NCBI RefSeq assembly: GCF_029211325.2
Contig: NZ_CP135996.1
Coordinates: forward strand, 930,001-994,000
Length of the DNA: 64,000 bases
Source of the DNA: Caproicibacterium argilliputei
GTDB taxonomy: Bacteria > Bacillota > Clostridia > Oscillospirales > Acutalibacteraceae
Direction: 5' to 3'
Shown: positions 60,974-64,000 of the stretch, one piece after another
Position numbering within the stretch: position 1 is the first letter of the stretch
How the letters are laid out: each line of letters opens with the position of its first letter
Notes under the pieces: generated by a model
Told to the model about the DNA's origin: nothing
The model's input: only the letters and a program-made list of their open reading frames with translations
Databases searched by the model: none
Made by a program: the position numbers and the translations under genes

Positions 60974-61339
60974 ATGCTGAAAAACGATTGGTCGGAAAAG
61001 CAAATTGATGTGGATGCGAAAATGCTTGCAAAAATTATTTTCAATAAGGAAACGCCAAATTACCTGCCGCTGGAGCACGAAAAGGACACGCAGGTAAATG
61101 AGCTTTACGCGCAGTTGGATTCGCTTTTGCAGAAGAACCAGCTGAACGAGGCGGAAGACCTGCTGTACGAAAAGGTGGAAACGCAGAACTTCCGGTATCT
61201 GGAGCTTGCCATTGACTTTTACGTCAAGTTGAACCATAAAACCGACGAGGAACTGGACGAAGCGGACTTTGACCGTTCGGAAATCGAAGAAGGTCTGCAG
61301 GACATGATTCACCGGTTTAACATTACCTTGCCTGCATAA
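60974..61339 (+). CDS. DUF6483 family protein
   Basis: A 121-residue acidic, all-helical protein. KMLAKIIFNKETPNY at residue 16 and LLQKNQLNEAEDLLYEKVE at 52 resemble a small helical repeat fold annotated DUF6483 in Firmicutes. No function is known. GAGGTG precedes the ATG. The NUDIX remnant starts 32 bp downstream. Confidence 0.75.
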   Translation: MLKNDWSEKQIDVDAKMLAKIIFNKETPNYLPLEHEKDTQVNELYAQLDSLLQKNQLNEAEDLLYEKVETQNFRYLELAIDFYVKLNHKTDEELDEADFDRSEIEEGLQDMIHRFNITLPA

Positions 61340-61370
61340 TGTGAAAAATTACAGCCGAGGAAGGTTTGTT

Positions 61371-61861
61371 ATGGATGGTAAACTGCGCAACATGGCATCT
61401 ATTTATCTTACAAAAGGGAATCAGATGTTGTTGCTGTATCGCCAGGGATCTAGAGTAGTTAATAACGTCTGGGTGGGATCTGCGGGCGGACATTTTGAAA
61501 ATTTCGAGTTAAATGATGCAAAAGCTTGTGTTCTGAGAGAACTTTACGAAGAACTTTCTGTCACGGAAAGTCAGATTGAAGATCTGCAGAAGCGTTATAT
61601 TACATTGCGACGGACGAAAGAAGAAATCCGACAGAATTATTATTTTTTTCAGATTTAAAAGAAGGTGTCAGTACCGCCTTGATATCCAACGAAGGAATTT
61701 CAAAATGGTTCAAGCTGTCCGAACTAAATACATTGGAAATGCCGTTTACTGCAAAATTTGTAATTAAACATTATCTGAATTTTGCAGTACAGGATAACTT
61801 GGTTTATGGCGGCATTGCGGATGGAAATCAGGTAATATTCACCAAGATGACTGCGTTTTAA
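61371..61861 (+). pseudogene. NUDIX hydrolase interrupted by a frameshift
   Basis: The reading frame from ATG 61371 contains a full NUDIX box: GGHFENFE, then REL and YEELS (G-x5-E-x7-REL-x-EEL). It ends at a TAA at 61656-61658. The protein clearly continues in the -1 frame: from the seven T at 61643-61649 one reads SDLKEGVSTALISNEG and then KWFKLSELNTLEMPF to 61861. One missing T explains the break. It could be a real pseudogene, a sequencing error in a homopolymer, or slippage. The reconstructed protein would have about 163 residues. Confidence 0.85.
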
Positions 61862-61867
61862 ATCATA

Positions 61868-61919
61868 AAAAACAGGACTGTTGTGAAAAAAGCATTTCAC
61901 CGCAGTCCTGTTTTTTTTA
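61868..61919. terminator. Bidirectional terminator
   Basis: AAAACAGGACTG and CAGTCCTGTTTTTTTT pair around a long loop, between the convergent NUDIX and CoA-transferase genes. Confidence 0.85.
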
Positions 61920-61928
61920 TGTTCGTCG

Positions 61929-63272
61929 TTAGATTTTATTGCTATGATGCCAAATTCCCTGCTGTTCCGCCGCGGCAATCAGCTGTTCGCGGAACTTCGG
62001 GTGGGATATACTAATGAGCTTTTCTGCGCGCTCCCAGAGGGAAGCACCCTTCAAATTGACCATGCCGTATTCGGTAACAACGTATTGAATATTGGCGCGG
62101 GTATCCGTCACAGTCGAGCCGGAGTGGAGAATCGGCAGAATACGCGATTGCAGCTCACCGGATTTGTCCGTAAAGGTTGAGGAGCAGCAGATGAAGCTTT
62201 TGCCGCCGCGGGAAAGGTATGCGCCCATCACATAGTCCAGCTGACCGCCTGCGCCGGTGATTTGCCGCAAGCCGTTGGATTCCGCATTGACCTGCCCGTA
62301 CAGATCCATATTGACGATGTTGTTGATGGAAATCATGTTGTCATGCGCGGAGATTACACGGACGTCATTCACGTAGTTGACCGGCGCCGCCATGCACGCC
62401 GGGTTGTCGTCCAGATAGTCGTACAGCTTCTGCGAGCCGCAGGCAAAGGCGTAGACTTGCCGACCGGGGTTCAGCTGCTTTTTGGTGCCGTTGATAATGC
62501 CTTTTTCCGCCATATCCACAAAGGCATCCACGTACATTTCCGTATGTACACCGAGGTCTTTCAGGTCAGACTGCGCCAGCAGCGAGCCAACGGCGTTTGG
62601 CATACTGCCGATACCCAGCTGCAGGCAGGCGCCGTTTGGAATTTCGTTGACAATGGTTTTGGCCACAATCTCGTCCACTTCGGTTGCCGCGCGTGCAGGC
62701 GGCATACAACGGGCATAGGGTTCCTTCATTTCCACAATGGCATCGACTTTGGAGATGTGCACCTCTGTCTGAAACCCGCCCAAGCAGTGCGGCATTTTGT
62801 CATTGACTTCCACAATGATGTGCTTGGCGCGCTCACAGATGGCGGCTTCCATAGAGCCGGACGGCCCGAAGTTAAAGTAGCCGTGTTTGTCCATCGGTGC
62901 GACCTGCAGCATGGCAACATCAATCGGCGGAATGTCTTCGCGACAGTAACGCGGAATTTCGGAGTAGCGAACCGGCACATAGGTGATGAAGCCCTCTTTG
63001 GCAAACTTGCGCTCTACACCGGAATAATGCCAGGAATAAAACGAAAAGTGCTCGCCGGGATTTTTCACCTTGAAAATTTCCGGTACATCCATTAAAACGC
63101 CGCCGCGCACTTTAACATCGTGCAGGTCTTCGACGCGCGCCGCCAGGGCGGAATCCAGATCATGTACGGTTGCCATGTTCCAACCGTAATCCACCCAGTC
63201 ACCGGATTTGATTACGCTGACGGCTTTTTCGGCGGTCGTCAGTTTTTGCGCATACTCTTTTGTGTAGTCCAT
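61929..63272 (-). CDS. but: Butyryl-CoA:acetate CoA-transferase
   Basis: A 447-residue family I CoA-transferase. The catalytic glutamate is E245 in [11 protein letters not shown], and [19 protein letters not shown] with the following KSFICCSST is typical of the butyryl-CoA:acetate group. It would exchange butyryl-CoA (or a longer acyl-CoA) with acetate to release butyrate and regenerate acetyl-CoA, completing the pathway of the neighbouring operon. Other members use 4-hydroxybutyrate or succinate, so the acyl preference is inference. A perfect Rex box overlaps the start of transcription. Confidence 0.88.
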   Translation of the reverse strand: MDYTKEYAQKLTTAEKAVSVIKSGDWVDYGWNMATVHDLDSALAARVEDLHDVKVRGGVLMDVPEIFKVKNPGEHFSFYSWHYSGVERKFAKEGFITYVPVRYSEIPRYCREDIPPIDVAMLQVAPMDKHGYFNFGPSGSMEAAICERAKHIIVEVNDKMPHCLGGFQTEVHISKVDAIVEMKEPYARCMPPARAATEVDEIVAKTIVNEIPNGACLQLGIGSMPNAVGSLLAQSDLKDLGVHTEMYVDAFVDMAEKGIINGTKKQLNPGRQVYAFACGSQKLYDYLDDNPACMAAPVNYVNDVRVISAHDNMISINNIVNMDLYGQVNAESNGLRQITGAGGQLDYVMGAYLSRGGKSFICCSSTFTDKSGELQSRILPILHSGSTVTDTRANIQYVVTEYGMVNLKGASLWERAEKLISISHPKFREQLIAAAEQQGIWHHSNKI

Positions 63273-63328
63273 TCAAGAACAGCTGCCTTTCTACTAATAT
63301 TTCAATGCTGAAAGCATAAAAGTCGATA

Positions 63329-63346
63329 TTGTTAATGCCTTAACAA
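63329..63346. promoter_or_regulatory. Perfect Rex operator of the CoA-transferase gene
   Basis: TTGTTAA-TGCC-TTAACAA matches the Rex consensus exactly; the inverted repeat extends three more bases on each side. It lies just downstream of the minus-strand -10 box and would cover the transcription start. Confidence 0.92.
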
Positions 63347-63352
63347 TATCTT

Positions 63353-63381
63353 ATTATAGCATTTTTTCTGTTCAGCGACAA
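63353..63381 (-). promoter_or_regulatory. Promoter of the CoA-transferase gene
   Basis: On the minus strand TTGTCG (63381-63376) and TATAAT (63358-63353) with an extended TGC are separated by 17 bp. Confidence 0.85.
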
Positions 63382-63481
63382 GTATGCCGGACAGAAACAT
63401 TTGCAAATTATCAAAAAATTCTGCAAAATCTTCTGAAATATGTTAAGATACTGTCAGATTTTCAAAAGAGGGTGAGCAGGC

Positions 63482-64000
63482 ATGGCAGAAAGCGAGGTAT
63501 CCAAGCTGCGGGTTTTGGCAGTGATGCAGATGCTGCATCAGGAGGCATCTAAAGAACATCCGCTGCAGATGTGTGAGATTGCGGCGGGTTTGGAAAAGCG
63601 GGGCATTTACTCCAAGCGCAGGGCGATCGGGCGCGACATTGCCGCACTGCGCCGTGTGGGATACAACATTGTTTTTACGCGTACGCCATATCCCGGATAC
63701 TATCTGTCGCAGCGGATTCTGGAAACGGCAGAGGTGCGTATGCTGCTGGATGCGGTCAGCGCGGCGCCGTTTTTGACGGAGGAGGCCACCATCCGCCTTA
63801 CGGAAAAGCTGAAGCGGATGCTGCCCAGCGGGGAGCAGGAGGCCCTGCAGAAACAGATTTATTATGATCCGGCACGCAAACTGGAGAATAATGAAGTGGT
63901 ACATACGGTTTCGGTGATTCAGCAGGCCATTGCGCGCAAACAGAAGATTTCCTTTACCTACCACCACCGCACGCTTTGTGCCGGGCAAATGCAGCAGGAC
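63482..64000 (+). CDS. WYL-domain transcriptional regulator (N-terminal part)
   Basis: 173 residues of a regulator that runs off the window. The N-terminus is a DeoR-like winged helix (LQMCEIAAGLEKRGIYSKRRAIGRDIAALRRVGYNI, written in family order), and the last 30 residues start a WYL domain (AIARKQKISFTYHH). WYL proteins often sense ligands and control phage defence, stress or metabolic genes; no target is visible. GGGTGAG precedes the ATG. Confidence 0.85.
   Translation, partial: MAESEVSKLRVLAVMQMLHQEASKEHPLQMCEIAAGLEKRGIYSKRRAIGRDIAALRRVGYNIVFTRTPYPGYYLSQRILETAEVRMLLDAVSAAPFLTEEATIRLTEKLKRMLPSGEQEALQKQIYYDPARKLENNEVVHTVSVIQQAIARKQKISFTYHHRTLCAGQMQQD

Noticed and set aside
1..64000. Insertion sequences, prophage or integrase genes
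   Set aside because: No transposase, integrase, terminal inverted repeats or phage structural genes were recognised anywhere in the window.

Overview
The window looks like chromosome of a low-to-mid GC, anaerobic Clostridia member. The best guess is an Oscillospiraceae/Ruminococcaceae-type butyrate or caproate producer. The reasons are a complete thl-crt-hbd-bcd-etfB-etfA operon, a butyryl-CoA:acetate CoA-transferase, near-consensus sigma-A promoters, AGGAGG ribosome binding sites, TTG/GTG starts, many intrinsic terminators and tRNA genes with encoded CCA. The genus is inference; no rRNA is present.

Region 1 (1-12.1 kb) is one long plus-strand operon for uronate-containing glycans. It holds a sugar ABC transporter (binding-protein fragment plus two permeases), a GH2 beta-glucuronidase, a 1040-residue unassigned glycosidase, a DUF2264 (GH154-like) protein, a GH88 unsaturated glucuronyl hydrolase, an SDR dehydrogenase and an RpiB/LacAB-type isomerase. 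The last three match the known DhuD/DhuI route for unsaturated glucuronate.

Region 2 (12.3-21.4 kb) carries tRNA-Pro, a GtrA protein, glycyl-tRNA synthetase, a metallophosphoesterase, L-arabinose isomerase and a small hydrolase-like protein. It ends with a two-gene 2-hydroxyacyl-CoA-dehydratase-like module whose second gene fuses an HgdB-like domain to its ATPase activator.

Region 3 (21.4-27.3 kb) has a cytidylate-kinase-like gene and then a tandem array of about seven 87-95 bp units. Each unit carries its own start codon and two hairpins, and all but one have an evident ribosome binding site. Then come xpaC, telA, metA, a flavodoxin and tRNA-Thr/tRNA-Tyr.

Region 4 (27.6-32.2 kb) has a c-di-GMP-I riboswitch in front of a STAS-like protein and a KAS III-like protein lacking catalytic His/Asn, an antiporter gene behind a structured leader with a terminator, and a MetE-like methyltransferase.

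Region 5 (32.3-39.6 kb) pairs a PucR regulator with a class III aminotransferase. A second cytidylate-kinase-like gene, a polar amino acid ABC transporter, a Crp/Fnr regulator and an iron-sulfur protein follow.

Region 6 (39.6-54.6 kb) has an orphan structured RNA candidate, a secreted GH10 xylanase, tRNA-Lys, a YgjP-like metallopeptidase, a MarR regulator with a heterodimeric ABC exporter, a DUF4358 protein, tRNA-Gly, a GNAT acetyltransferase, PTS enzyme I, SCP2 and small proteins, and GluRS with GlnRS.

Region 7 (54.8-64 kb) is the energy-metabolism block. The thl-to-etfA operon sits behind a Rex-like operator, followed by a DUF6483 gene, a frameshifted NUDIX gene, the CoA-transferase (minus strand) with a perfect Rex box at its promoter, and the start of a WYL regulator. 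The two Rex sites suggest the pathway from acetyl-CoA to butyrate is controlled as a unit by the NADH/NAD+ ratio.
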